A program made the translations under genes and the position numbers. A DNA stretch of 64,000 nucleotides, from positions 223,501-287,500 of the forward strand of contig NW_026516257.1 of assembly GCF_025602895.1 (NCBI RefSeq). The letters run 5' to 3'. Origin of the DNA: Polychytrium aggregatum (taxonomy: Eukaryota; Chytridiomycota; Chytridiomycetes; Polychytriales). The notes below the pieces were generated by a model that saw only the letters and a list, made by a program, of their open reading frames with translations, made no database searches and was not told where the DNA came from. Position 1 is the first letter of the stretch; the number at the start of each line of letters is the position of its first letter. Of the stretch, positions 10,901 through 23,149 are shown in pieces.

Positions 10901-11231
10901 ATTTGATGGCCGCAGAGTCCAACGCGCAGAGTCAGTGAAGCACCACTTGCTGGCGATCCAGGATCTCCTGCTCAAGGACCCTGCCTCGTGAGTATCAACG
11001 TCACGTCCACCAGCACGCCCGCTGAGCGTGTTGCCACCATTATCCTGTGAAGCAATGTGTTTGTGAACTGTCGTTGGTTGAGTACCCTGACCGCCGCTGC
11101 GATTTGTCCTCCGCAGAGCACCTGAAACCCATGTGAACCATAAGGCTGCGAAGCTCTACTTTGGCACCAAAGACGAGCGCAAGGACTTTAATCGCAACGC
11201 CCGCCGATGCGCACAAAAGTCAGTCGAGTAA
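7946..11231 (+). CDS. UBE2Z-like ubiquitin-conjugating enzyme with a second, Cys-less UBC fold
   Basis: Fifteen exons join in phase: 7946-8091, 8366-8378 (13 nt), 8503-8551, 8685-8742, 8865-8956, 9122-9162, 9246-9347, 9490-9639, 9745-9787, 9982-10026, 10157-10238, 10368-10428, 10536-10771, 10916-10987 and 11117-11231; 1305 nt, 434 residues. Residues 1-150 form a UBE2Z-type E2: IHAIVTGPPGTPY, GKVRFNPNIYASGKICLSIL with the catalytic Cys about residue 93, GTWRGEANEMWSSAHGILSV. A UBE2Z-like extension follows with FEGGGNAMSG. The last ~140 residues are a second UBC fold (ELEDDNPFKWTLIVLGMP, FKIDVWFHHQFPEVRPRVRF, IFHPHVTSDGVPYYR) in which the HPN-x-Cys segment is HPHVTSDGVPYY, with no Cys. It would therefore be a built-in UEV-like domain. 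UBE2Z works with the E1 UBA6 in animals; the partner here is unknown. Exon 8 start (9490) is the least certain junction. Confidence 0.88.
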
Positions 11232-11679
11232 AGTTGACCGAGCAATGGGTGCTGCGATGCGGCCGGCTTGCTTGGTCTGAGTGGATGAATCCGGCCGCCG
11301 CTGGCTGTACCGCCTTGATCGATCCGCTGTGCTGCACCTGCATACATGCATAATCTATACGACCCCGCCCCTGCCTTCCGTGCCGGCCCACCACGCACCT
11401 GGCTGTGTGGCTCCTGGGCATCTGTCTTGCCTCAGGGCATCCCGTCCAGATGCTGTTGCAGGCGATCCAGCCACAGTCGGCCACGGGCACGTGCGCAGCC
11501 ACCACTGCCACGGCCACGTGGACAGGGCTGCTGCGCGCCAAGCTGGCCAGATCGGTGCAATGCCCGACTCGAGAGCCGAGCCCACCAGACCTGCGGTTGA
11601 GCCCGAGAGACAGAAACATCGGCCAAGGCCGGGCCGAGTATACCATCTTCGAAGACGCATTTGCCAGCCGCCTCCCAGC
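11232..11679. other. Intergenic between the UBE2Z-like gene and the next plus-strand gene
   Basis: About 450 bp, GC-rich. An in-frame open stretch lies upstream of 11680 but shows no family motif. It is treated as 5' UTR/promoter. Confidence 0.4.
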
Positions 11680-14600
11680 ATGTCCGGCAAGCCCAGCGCC
11701 AGCCAGACACCCTTTGTGTTTCAGAAAACGGCCCTGGGCAGCGTCGCTGTGCCGACAATCCAGCCCCAACAACGTCTCCCGACCACCACCAACCCCAAGT
11801 CTGGGCCTACAGCTTTTGACGGCGAGACGGGCGACTTTCCGCCGGCTCGGGCGGCTGCCGAGACATCCAGATCCACGACCGGCCGAGCCCCCTCGAAACC
11901 GCCCCCAATGAGTGCGTCGCCGCCGCCGCAGTGGCCCAATCCCGCACAGAGCAGATCAGCGCCGCGCCGAGGCTCGGCAGACAATCTCGACATGAATCCG
12001 ACACACGGCCTGCTGCATCGAATACCCAAAATGAGGGTCGAGGAGCTCACGGACCAGCTGATTCCGCCTCTGATGGTCTTCTGCGACGAGGTATGGCATC
12101 ATACTCCAAAATCACTGCAGGATCGGATGCGTCCGACAACGGGGCAATCTGCACAGGATGAAAGGCCGTCGGGGATCAGCAGCCGCCAGGCAGATAAAAG
12201 CGTCGCTATGCACCGTTGGAGGGCAGCCAGCACCGCACCTCTCGTATGACTGCACGCTCTCGGTAGTCGCATGTACTCTGCGAAGGACAGTCACTGAATG
12301 CTGCTGATTGTCATCTGCATTCGCAGGCTGCTATGGAACAGCTAGTGGCCGATTGCGTAGCGTCGATCAGAAGCTTGACCCCCAGCAACGAGGACGACTG
12401 CGTGGCCCCCTTAGAGGTATGGGATAATATGGCTGGGGCCGTGCCGCTGCATCCGGACTTTAGAGCTTGATGAGCTGCTGCTACGGCCACTGATGCCTCC
12501 ACTGATCTGTCCTTGATTTCAGCGACTGCAAGGACATGTCGATATCCTTACCGCAACGTTCCGAAAGATTCTGGATTCACCGCCATCGATTGCCCGATTC
12601 GTGGTCGAGTACGATGCCTCCAATACAGTGCTTGATAAGATTTGCTGGCCAACAACCAAGCTCATCGCTGAGTTCTTTACGACCCTGGCTGTAAGTTACG
12701 CCAGACACCTTGGCCGCTGGCATGAGGATCACTCCGAAGAGTTTACGGAGGTCCTGGACGCAGCGTCGATGCATTTTCAGCCAAAGGTCGCCCGGAAAGC
12801 TGTATGGCTTGGTGATCCGAATCCGCTCTTCGCAACCACATCTAGCCCTTGAAAACAACAGTATCTGAGTCATCTGCCGCCAGAAAGCGCCTCGATGACC
12901 TCGCTGGGAAGGTGGTGTATCGGACCCAAAGCATAGCGGTGGCCCTGAGCACATGCATCCGGTGACTGGTGCAGAGATGCACCGACGTCGCTCTGCGGAT
13001 GGCGTCAGTCCCGCATGCATCTCCGATGTGAGCAGAGCTGCGTCATGCGGCCACGAAACGTCGCATCTGACCTCAGGGTAAACTCACCTTTGCAATGCTC
13101 TGCCAGGTTCTCGGCTTGCTCAATAACGGTGCAGAGGTTGTTTTGGATCGACTGCCGACAAACACATCAAGCTTGGCAATCGCACAACGATGCAAGTATC
13201 CTATGCTGATCATGCACCAACGGACTGAAGTGGCACCGCTGTAGCTCTGACAACATCGATATGGTCCTTTCAGTTCACAAAGCCATGGTTCTCGAGTTGC
13301 TGTCGCTTCTGGACAAGCCTTATATCGGCAGGGAATTGCGGTGTGTGCGACAAATGTAAGACCGCCCTGTTTCGCCCCTTGAGCGATTGATATCAATCAG
13401 CAGGCCTAACGGTTTGGTGTGGCTGGCCGACTCCCACAAGGCAGTATCCGAGGCTTCACTCCGATACACCACCGCTTTCCTGCACGTTTCTAATACCACC
13501 ACTGCGCTGCTATTTTGCATTGCATTTACCACATACAACCTCCCCGTTTGATTCGCAAGCTGGAGGCTCCTGGAACTGTCGTTCCGCCATCGGTCGAAGC
13601 TGGATCCGTCTGGCGACACTGCGTCGATGACTGTCGAGCGTCTGTCACAAAATGCGGTTCAGATGTTGAGCAATTTATTCCGTATGGCGACTCAAGTTGT
13701 CGGAACGGAGACACACTCGATGATAATCAAATCCATTTTGGCGGCTGGTTCGTAGCGGATATAGCCTTGCATACTCGTGGGCATGGAAGCAAGCGCTGAT
13801 GCGAAAGAGCCCAAGCTGCGTTGTAATGAGGGAATGCCGTTCTGGACAATCCGCGATGGCAGCGCGGGGGGCTTACTCTACCTGTCCAATCGCGTTTCAT
13901 TCACACTTGCATTTGAGCAGCCTTATTCTTTGCGAACTGCCTCGAGCGTGTGATCAAGGCCTACGTCACAGAACTTCCAAAGGGCTCTATGTTTCCGAAA
14001 ACTATGGATATTCTCTATTTCCTGAGGTGGGTCTTGACTGTGAATAGCGGCCACACTCGCTATCCCGCCGCTAACTCGCTCATGCGCGCAATCAACACGT
14101 CTCTGGCTTCCCAGCATGATCTATTTTTGCGACAATCATCTTGGTACCCTCAGTTCGATGTCGCTGTTTTCAAAGCTGGATGCAGTACTGGCTCTCCTGT
14201 CTTCTCCTGGCTTGGAAGAGAACCAGCAGGCATGGTTTCTTTCGAGTTTATGCAAATATGACCTTGAGTCACAGCGTGCCTACTCCCCTCAGCTGGTCAA
14301 GCAAGATGCATTTGCGCTTGCCAAGATCCAGGTCCTTATATTCCCACTCAGGAGTCTCCATATCACCCGGCCCGAGAACCAGGAATCTCTGGTTGAAGAA
14401 GTCACTGGCAGTTTGCTATGGTGCCTCGATCACAGCAATCCGTTCGACGCTGTACGTGTGCCCTCGAGCCAGGCGGGCACACTCTATTCTGGTCTTGTAA
14501 CGAGTACTGTGGTATTTGCAAGTCTGCTCGACGAAGGATCCTTGAACGTCTTCACTAAGAAAATGACCCAGGCACTCATCAATTGCCACTCCGACCTGGT

Positions 14601-16718
14601 GTACACATTCATTACCGATACCATGTGTTTCCTTATTGATCAAAGTGCGTCCTCTGTCGTGATTCCAGCTCTTGCCGAGTGAACCATGTCGATGCTCTCC
14701 AAAATTGAGTTTGCGACCGACTCTGAGGGAGGTTACTGATACGTCTCTCCCGCACTGCGCCCCACCCGTGTCCAGGACCGGTCTGTACTTTCGAATGCTA
14801 TGTGCGACAGCTGCTGCCGGGGCTAGTTGGCAGGGTATCAGCACACCACGCGCTGTCTGTGCGGCTGTCGAGGTTTGCTGGGCGGATCTCGATGGCGTTC
14901 GCCCACAAGCTCAGCCAGCGCGGTCCTGTGGACGCAACAAAGCTCCTGCCCGAAGGCGGACTACTCAAGAAGTTTCAAAGCACAGACAACGACTATGTTC
15001 AATATCGAATGGATATACTATCGCGCCTGGGATGCTCAATTGGATACGATATCCAACCGGCAGAGTCACTCGAGGAGCATGTAGAAGTGTGTTGGCGAAT
15101 CTGGTGAGTGATCCTCGTGGCTACGAGAAGGTATTTCGAGGCACTCGGCTCTTGGCAGGCAAAGGCAGATCAATATCGAGCTCACTCACTCACTCACTCA
15201 CTCACTCACTCACTCACTCACTCACTCACTCACTCACTCACTCACTCACTCACTCACTCACTCACTCACTCACTCACTCACTCACTCACTCACTCACTCA
15301 CTCACTCACTCACTCACTCACTCACTCACTCACTCACTCACTCGCCCAGCACACGTCTGACAAGCTGCCTTGAAGACGAAAATTCTCCAAAAGAGGCACT
15401 CAGATGCTTCCATGCCGTGTCTGTCGCACTGGGCTGTCTGAGGCAAACGATTCAACCGAGCACAGTCCACCCATCCGATGCGCGATCGGTGTCGCATTTG
15501 GACTCAGTCTCAAATATGCTTGTGGCTCTAGTTGGAAATATCCATAGCGTCGTAAGCTTTACGCACACGCTCATCGCACTCCCGGAAGATGCCGAAATGG
15601 TCAACCAGGTAGGCATGGACTCGACATCCCCAGAGCTTTGGGCTGGCGAAAGCGACTAATCCGGCCGTCTGTGCCCCGGGCATTCGTCAATTCTCTCCAG
15701 ATCTTTATCACAACGCAGACTATAGTCGAACTTCTCTGCGCAATTCGACACACGCTCTCACCGACATCAATCCAGCAGCTGGTTGAGGCATTCGTTGTTT
15801 GGACTCAGTCGCCCATGAGCGATATCATACCGGTGGACGATGGTATGTGTCTCCGATAGCATGGGCTCTGCGCGCATCGTGGCCGCGCTTTCCTCGCCGA
15901 CCGCAGCCCTGCTTCGAGTTCCGTGGGGTCTCTTGCTCCCAGCGATTCCGGCTGCATTCTTCGCGATTCGGCTACGATTCTAACACCTGTCTCCCAGCGC
16001 TTGAACTGTGCTTTCGGCTCCTTGAGGATACTCCTGATGCGGCACAGCTCCTGACCGCCGAGTTTGGCCAGCTTCTTGAATACGCTGCCTCAGACAGATC
16101 CAGTTGGCTGACACGCCAACGCTTCGAGTTGCTTCAACCTTCGGATCCATCCAGTTTCCCGGCTGCTTTCAGCGAGCTGCAGCTTCGAATCCAAACGAGC
16201 CACTCCAGCCATGCTCTCAACCCCCTCCAGGTCAGTCGGCGGAAGGGTTGTGTTGATGCTGCGCGGGGTGTGGATGTGTTGGAGCAATGTACTAATGCAG
16301 CGCGGCGGCGGCTGACTGATTACAGCAAGTCGCACTGCCTCGCTCCCTTTACGTCGCCGTTATGCCTGCGGATTCTGGTTCAGCGGCACCGTTGTCCACG
16401 ACAAATGTCAGCCTCAGCGGGAGGTACTGGCGCCCTCCACCAACGGCCCCCGAGTCCCCCGTGGAAACGATGCGGTCGCCTGGCCAGGGTGCAAGGAACC
16501 GATATGACGCAGCGTCCTCATCTGCACAGCCGTCATTTTCGTCGGCAGTGTCGCCAACAGCAGCATCAGAGTCAGCGGCTGAGATGCTGGATCAGAGCGT
16601 GAGCGTACTGATGGCTCATCTCCAGGACAACCGCAGCGGGCCACTGCTTGATGGCCAGCGGGAGAGACTGTTGGCGCTGGCATCGTTGCTGCAGAGCAAG
16701 CTCGGGTCTGGGAGATAG
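11680..16718 (+). CDS. Large unrecognised alpha-helical protein (HEAT/ARM-like), about 980 residues
   Basis: Exons that join in phase: 11680-12090, 12327-12416, 12523-12690, (a short one near 12888-12911, uncertain), 13077-13128, 13274-13340, 13560-13747, 13921-14026, 14154-14644, 14776-15103, 15350-15608, 15701-15842, 15998-16230 and 16326-16718. The first ~110 residues are Pro/Ser/Thr-rich and disordered. The body is a chain of amphipathic helices (for example AMVLELLSLLDKPYIGREL, LFFANCLERVIKAYVTEL, IFITTQTIVELLCAIRHTL, ALELCFRLLEDTPDAAQLL), typical of an alpha-solenoid. The last ~110 residues are again Ser/Pro-rich, ending in a helical LLDGQRERLLALASLLQSKL. No catalytic motif, zinc finger or transmembrane segment is visible, and I do not recognise the family. 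The start is the first ATG of the open frame with fitting composition. Exons 4-5 are the weakest part. Confidence 0.62.
15181..15343. repeat. (CTCA)n tetranucleotide microsatellite, about 40 copies, at an intron 3' end
   Basis: Perfect CTCA repeat lying in the intron 15104-15349 of the unrecognised gene. The acceptor CGCCCAG (to 15349) follows immediately, so the repeat itself occupies the polypyrimidine-tract position. Confidence 0.95.
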
Positions 16719-16903
16719 TCGGCGTCTCCCAAAGCCTCTTGGGAATCCGACCCAAGACATCCGCACTCTCTAAAGCACCGGTCTGCAAATCACCGTGGCC
16801 AAGACTGGCCAAGAGCACATCGCTTGTGTTCTTGAGGTTGCGGCCTCGAGCCGACGCCGCCCTCTGCGCCAGCCCATTGAAATCGATGGAGAATATATTG
16901 TGC
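16719..16903. other. Convergent 3' flanks
   Basis: 185 bp between the stop of the unrecognised plus-strand gene and the stop of mL46. It holds only 3' UTR sequence; no AATAAA is obvious. Confidence 0.5.
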
Positions 16904-18236
16904 TCACAGCTCGGACATCATACGGCTGACCGAGGCGAAGTAATCTGGGGCCAGGTAGTCCTTGAGCTCCTGCTTTGTGAGCCACGCGTGGTTGGATGCG
17001 ATGCGCTTGTTGATCTCGACGTTGCCGCTGATGATATGGCCTTTCATGAAGAAGATCTAGATGCCGGGCAGAGGTGTGAGCACGTCGATACGGGGCAGTT
17101 ATCACAGCACCACTACGTCCACACATAACCCCGTTTCGCCAAGCTTCATTCTCGGCTCCCAGTGGTTGGTCTTGCGCTCTCACAGCGCGGATTAATGACT
17201 GTGCTTGCATTCCGTCACGATTCCTGATAATTGTTGCCAATGTTCCTCCGTCTCGCAAGAACATGGTCGGCTTTGACATAGAGATTCGGCGGCGCACATG
17301 CGGCCGTAGTCGCCGAGGCTGGAGTGCTCACCTTGTCACTGTTAGCTTGGATATGGTGACCGACAGGTGCGTTGCCAACTACCCACAGCTCAATATCGCC
17401 TCCGCAGGTTTCCTCAGCGTGACGCTCTGCTGCCTGTGCTTGCAGGGATCGCGACCAATGGATGAGGTGAAGCACATCAGCGACGGCGCAATCATCCTAG
17501 GTTTGGGGCTTGATCGACCCAAACCAGCCCAGACCGATGTCGAGCTACCCTGCAGATACATCCACGCATCACGCATCCAAGCATTGCCGATCCATCAGAA
17601 TCCAATGCACACCAAGCTGGGCAGGCTCCGATCGTGGTCCTCCACATCATGCCACGCCCCGTCCCCGAGTCGCGGGACGATCGCTACCTGTTTCAGGCTC
17701 TCGTCGTCCTTGACCGAGCCATCGGGAAGCTTCCATCCCTTCTTGTCTTCCGACACCGATGGGTCCTTGACGACCAGATACAGGGTCCGATGCAGCTGCC
17801 GGTTCAGCGACTGCAGATTGCCGGTATGATCTACATCCGTGACTCGATCAGCTTTCTTCAAGTTCTTCAGATCCGGATCTTCGATCTCGAGCGGAGCCAG
17901 GCCAGCGACACCACTGGCGAGTCGCTTCTGCGACTCGGACTCGGCCACCGCAGAGCCTTCCTGGAATCGAGCCTCGGCCACCGTTCCCTTCTTGAAGTAG
18001 AATTCCGAGTTGAACAGTCTTGACTCGCCCCGCTCGCGGGCGTCCCGGTATGTGTAGTAGCTGGACTCGAATTCGCTAAGCTCGCGCAGAACCACGGGAT
18101 TGCGTTTCACCAGCAGCCCGACCCGGAGCGAGCCTGCGGCGACACTCGATGTCGAGAACGATGATCGGAACAGAGTCGAGTGCAGGACACGCACGATCGT
18201 GGATGCGGCTGACTGCGGCGATCGAAGAGCGGCCAT
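16904..18236 (-). CDS. Mitochondrial large-subunit ribosomal protein mL46 (MRPL46)
   Basis: Three minus-strand exons: 17688-18236, 17332-17433 and 16904-17056; 804 nt, 267 residues. The N-terminus (MAALRSPQSAAS... then FRSSFSTSSVAA) is basic and hydroxylated, a typical mitochondrial presequence. The mature part shows the mL46 signature RVGLLVKRNPVVLRELSEFE, YYTYRDARE and FYFKKGTVAEARF. The degenerate Nudix-fold segment is AAERHAEETCGGDIELWVVG with APVGHHI. The C-terminal segment is IFFMKGHIISGNVEINKR followed by HAWLTKQELKDYL. mL46 sits on the large mitoribosomal subunit; its Nudix fold is not catalytic. The ATG at 18236 is preferred over in-frame upstream codons because the presequence begins there. 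Confidence 0.92.
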
Positions 18237-18975
18237 TGGACTTTTCGGATGGTTTATGCGACTGCGGAAGCGGCTTGGTGTATTGGTGTATTGGTGTATT
18301 GACAGCCAAGAGACAGATGGGCTCGGTGATCGTGGGCGGCAGCAGCAGGACGGCACCAGGTCTAGGTGTGGGTGTGCTCGATCTGTCCTGCTGTCGCGGT
18401 CAAAAGAAAAAAAGCCATGCCCGCGCGGCTCGAACCACAGGCCCACCAAGCCACGCTTCCAGCCAGCCAGCCTCCGGCTCGATCCGGATCCAGCGGTGCC
18501 AAAGCAGTCCGGATCGTGGTCCTGGCGATCAAGCGCCTGCCTCTCGACTGACCAGGCATCCGCCGAGCCCGACGCTGCCAGGTGAGGATCTGCGGGACCA
18601 GAGGGTGTCGGCGAGATCGCAGATATGGGGGCGTGGTGGTGCAGATGTAATGGCCGTCCGCAATTGCCTCTTGCGTGGACCCTGCTCAGTGGCTCTCCTC
18701 GGCTCGCCAGCACGATCCAGCTCTCGGCAGATCGTCCCCATGGCCCTGTGTCGTAGACATGATGAGCCCAGAGCCACATGTACGCAGCAATCAAGGCCAT
18801 GCATGCGCAATGCTCAGACCGAGTCAACGTCATGGCATCAGTTTGTTTTATGCCACGAAGCATCTGGTCGAGCCTTCGCATACTCACACAGTGATCTGCA
18901 CGGCTCTTCGTCATGGCAACACCTCCGCGCGAAACACTCTCAACTGCCCTGTTCCCGGTTGGCTGTCTGCAAGCC
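18237..18975. promoter_or_regulatory. Divergent promoter region of mL46 and CDC27
   Basis: About 740 bp between divergent start codons. It has a short TTGGTGTATTGGTGTA repeat (18277-18300) next to the mL46 start. An in-frame ATG at 18913 could lengthen CDC27 by 21 residues. Confidence 0.4.
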
Positions 18976-21900
18976 ATGGATTCCTCAGATGCTCAGCTCA
19001 AGCTCCTCTCCTCGGCGGTGCAGCACTCGCTCCGCCACAACTTTTATGAAAATGCAATCTTTCTGGCCGAAAAGCTGCGTTCGTTGGCTCCGCTGAGCAG
19101 CCAGGCGACCTATCTCTTGGCACAGACATACTACCAAGATGGGCAGTTGCTAGCGGCATACCGGCAACTGAGGAGCCATCTCGATGTGACTGTGAGTGCT
19201 GAGTCATCCACATGGTCGTGCCGGTACCTTCTTGCAAAGTGCTGCTACGATCTTGGAAAGTACGACGAAGGGGCCGACCTGCTGGCGAATATTGTCGAGA
19301 CGGATGAATCGGGTAAGACATGATTCAAAGCCGGTATCGGGTCCCTGGTATCATTTGCGGCGCCAGTAGAGTGTGCGAGCGAATTTCATGCGCTGATCGG
19401 TGGGCCGTGTGCTATCTTTCTTCGCCAAACCTCTGCCAACTACCATGCCACAACCCATCCAGCAAGCATCGACATCCATGACTTCAGCATCGACATGTGC
19501 TTCTGCCTATACGGTCAACTGGCCAGGCAAGTGCGGATGCATGCGGCTGGTTTTGTGTGTCAGTCGAGCTTCTACGTCGATTGCACTGTCGTTTGTACTG
19601 CCCCGGGTTCTCAAAGTATCGCCTTGCATCACCAGGAAGCAACTTCAGAACGACATCGCTCTCAAATACTTTACCAAGGCCCTAAAGCTCAATCCGTTTC
19701 TATGGACAGCATTTGAGAGTCTTGCAGAGATAGGTAGACAATGACGTGACTGTGTTGCGACTTTTGATTCCGCATCGCCATGCTTGGATAGCCTTCCAGC
19801 CGCTCGACTCATAATTGCGTCACCGCATCGCTCCCCTAAGGCTTTGAGCCCCAACTGTTCAAGATCCACAAGGGCCTCGACGAGAGCATCAGTGCCGAAT
19901 ATCTCAAGAGCGAGTACTTCCAGTCGCAGGTGGCCCTGCAGGCATGCTGGAAATCCGAAGAAAGCCAGCGGAGCCACTGCATCGCCGAGGAGCTGGGCAC
20001 CGAGATACACAGGGAAACTGCCGATCCTGTTGCTCAGCACCGACGGACTACGGGTGAAAAGGGAGCTGTAAAGGTAAATATCGATCTGACCTGATCGAAA
20101 TGGGTTCCATCAGAAGATTTGTCTGCAACTAGTGCCGATGGCCAGATGATCTTGCGCAGTCATACCTCTGCAAACGCCGGAACTTTTCGTCTTTACTAAA
20201 AACCGTCAGCAGAAATCGCAGGCCCCCGTCCCCACCCAGAGTTTGCCTCGGCCTCTGACTCGCTCGCTGTCTCGGGTATGTTCCCCTCCGCCAAATGCAC
20301 TGTTTCACGGAGTGGCACCGCATACTTGCTGCTAACAGGCGACTCCTCAGCAATCCGCAGCCTCGTCCTCGCTTGTGAATGAGCGAGAGAAGAAGCGCCC
20401 CAGATCGACCGTGGCACAGCGAGACAACGATCCCACAGAGCCCTCTCATCCAGATAATGTAGGTCTGGTCTTGTGTCCTCGGATGAGACAGGCAGTTGAG
20501 CCATGGCAGGTCTTTCCCTTTAGCGCGAGGGTGTACCATGTCTTGCTGAGGCTCATAATGTATCACAACCGTTTTTGGCGCAGCGTTCTATCTTGTATCA
20601 GCAAGCCGCAGAGGAGTTTATGGGCATCCTGGCACACATGAGCACCGGGTACTATAAACTTGCAAGATATCGATGTAACGAAGCAGTCGAATGCTTTCGG
20701 AGCATAAGCCCCCAGATCCAAGCCAGTGGGTGGCTCCAATGTCAAGTAGGTTCGGAAGTGCTTCTTGGTTTGCAGATACCGGCTTGGTGTGCAGATTCCT
20801 GCCTGACAAGCTGGCATACTCATTGGACTCGTGCCTTGCGTGTCTACTCACTATCGTTTGCCTCGATTGCCAACGGTGGCCTCAGATTGGACGAGCATTT
20901 TATGAATCTGGGAACTTCAAAGAGGTGAGCGACCTGCACCGGACATCACAGCGAGTCGCAACCCGCCAGTTGGGCTAATACGCACTCTCCATTGTCCCCT
21001 GAACCTTGCAGGCCGACGCTGTGTTTCGTCAAGTGCGGTAGGGTACAGTCGTCGATGCCGAATTGGATCTATAGTACACACGTGCTGCTGTGATTTACTA
21101 GGATTGCCATCCTGCAGTGAGAACGAGCCATGGCGTATGACGTGCATGGACATCTACTCGACGAGCTTGTGGCAGCTCAAGAAAACCGCCGAGCTCAGCT
21201 ATCTTGCCCACGATCTGGTCTCTGTCGATCGCAAGGCTCCCGAGGCATGGTAAGTGGCCAAACTGGACGAGGTTAAGGGTTGCTGTGACGCCGAGTGCCT
21301 TGGCTCTTATCACCACCGTTCATGTCGCTTGTTCGCCTCCCCAGGATCGCTGTGGCAAACTGTTTCAGGTTCGTATGACGCGGTGGCCAGTTCGTCTGCT
21401 CGCACACAGCGCCCTTGGCTCGATCACTTCGTACGTGTGTCCATCGCTTGCGCTGCAACGTCATCTGATCATCCTGCTATGATATTCCTCTGCGAACAGC
21501 CTCAAGAGCGAGCATGAGATGGCATACCGGGCACTACAGCGCGCAATCCAGCTCGATCCGTCCTATCCCTACACATACACGCTGATGGGCCACGAGTATT
21601 ACTCGGACGGTGACTACGAACGCTCGGTCCAGTTCTACGAGAAGGCGCTCTCCCTCGAAAAGTCCTGCTACAGTGCCTGGTACGTCTGGATAAGCTTCAC
21701 TGTCCATATGAGTCGCCCGACGGTCAGTCGCTGGGCTTCGGTTCGTATTTGACCAGAAACATCCTGACATGCTGTGCCCACACAAAGGGTCGGACTGGGC
21801 TGCATCGCTATCCAGCAAGAGAACCCTCAGAACGCACGATACCACTTTGAGCGAGCCCTGCGGATCAATCCGTTCAATCCGGAAATCAACACCCACCTTG

Positions 21901-22460
21901 CTTTGGTACGGGCACTGCGTCCTGTTCCAGCGCACTGTATCGTTAGGCGGCGGCGGCTGTGTGTGGGTGAGTTGACCCCTGGGCCAAAGGCTGCCTCATT
22001 CGCTCACCAACCAACTATACTCCTCCTACGATTCCCTGCGCTCCATCGATCAGGCTCATGAAAAGTCCGGGAACATGGCCGAAGCCTTAAAGTACCTCAA
22101 GCGAGCCGACAGCTGCGAACCCAAGATTGCCACCACGGCATTCCGGCGCGCCCGGATTCTCTACGGCCAGGGAAAATACAGTGTATGTTTTTGCGGTACT
22201 GTCCGAAACCAGCATTCTGTCGTCAATTTACTCAGCAAAGGTGTCTCATCTGGCCACAGGAGGCTCTGGCTGAGCTTGAAGAGTCAGTCCGGAACGTTCC
22301 AAACGAGTGCAATACCCGCTTCCTGATGGGCAAGATCTACAAAAAGCTCGGCGAGCCCCGCAAGGCATTGATGTCGTTTACCTCAGCACAAACGTACGGG
22401 AACTCAAAGTCCTCGAGCATCATCAAGGACGCCATAGGCAAGTCCGCACAAAGACGCTGA
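18976..22460 (+). CDS. CDC27: Anaphase-promoting complex subunit CDC27/APC3 (TPR scaffold)
   Basis: Fifteen exons: 18976-19312, 19463-19526, 19636-19733, 19841-20073, 20213-20275, 20351-20458, 20584-20745, 20886-20924, 21012-21037, 21118-21249, 21345-21368, 21500-21679, 21788-21905, 22054-22182 and 22260-22460; 1914 nt, 637 residues, all in phase. N-terminal dimerisation TPRs: VQHSLRHNFYENAIFLAEKL and YLLAKCCYDLGKYDEGADLL; then YFTKALKLNPFLWTAFESL. A polar linker (exons 4-6) precedes the C-terminal TPR superhelix: YYKLARYRCNEAVECFRSI, IGRAFYESGNFKEADAVFRQ, MDIYSTSLWQLKKTAELSYL, AYRALQRAIQLDPSYPYTYT, LMGHEYYSDGDYERSVQFYE and FLMGKIYKKLGEPRKALMSF. APC3 homodimers bind the IR tails of CDC20/CDH1 and APC10 in the APC/C ubiquitin ligase. 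Intron 2 uses a GC donor (GCAAGT). Two exons are only 26 and 24 nt. ATG 18976 best fits the family start. Confidence 0.93.
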
Positions 22461-23149
22461 TCTCATACGCACCTCTGCATGCGACGATTTGTGGGTGCAT
22501 CGCATATGCTGATTCCATGAGTGGTGTCAAACCCGCCGGAGTGGCGTTCTCTGGCCATCTGCGACTTTCTTAACCATCCGATCCCCTGTGGCGTATCAAC
22601 CAGAGCGAGTCAAGATGGATGACGAGCTGAGTAAGTGATGATCCAACCCTTGTCCTCGCTTTGGCCACGCATGGCCATTGGTTGCTTCCGGTCATCAGCC
22701 GCCCACAGCCGTTGTCGGCACACAAATTTAATGATGTCGCGCTGCCTTTCCAGGTCCGGGTGAACTTGGCCTGTAGTAAGGATCCACTGCTGAGCAACCT
22801 CTCGCGGTAGATCACAGACCAGTCTCCATTGAGTCGGCGCCGCTCCTGTGCGGCCCATACTCTGCGGCGGATCGAGGTGTATAAAGATAGCCCACGGCAC
22901 TCGCACTGCATCCGAGCATGCTGCGGAACAAGAACGAGAGAAAAGACTTGAACAATGCCCAGCTTTGGATGGAAGTACTCAGGGACACACTGAATAAACC
23001 TGTATTTCTCAGGGTCCAGCACAAGTCGCCGATCAGCCCAGCGACAATGTGTCCCAGTTCATTTCGCGGGGGCAGGGATAACGCATTCAGTCATCGAAAA
23101 AAGTCCCACTAGAAACCCATCACGCCCCGAGTCTGGTGTACCCTCCCTC
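22461..23149. other. Convergent intergenic region with an unexplained minus-strand open frame
   Basis: Between the CDC27 and BRAP2 stops. A 150-codon minus-strand frame covers 22570-23022, and an overlapping one covers 22610-22906. Neither shows a motif I recognise, and no clear promoter or splice structure supports a gene. Possibly 3' UTRs plus decayed sequence. Confidence 0.35.

Noticed and set aside
14672-15373. Long plus-strand frame with a Thr-His-Ser-Leu repeat
   Set aside because: It is only the (CTCA)n microsatellite read through; spliced exons on both sides keep a different, conserved-looking frame and the repeat is intronic.
18237-18977. In-frame N-terminal extension of mL46 up to 18977
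   Set aside because: The open frame upstream is composition-driven. The mitochondrial presequence begins at the ATG at 18236, and the extension would overlap the CDC27 promoter and start.
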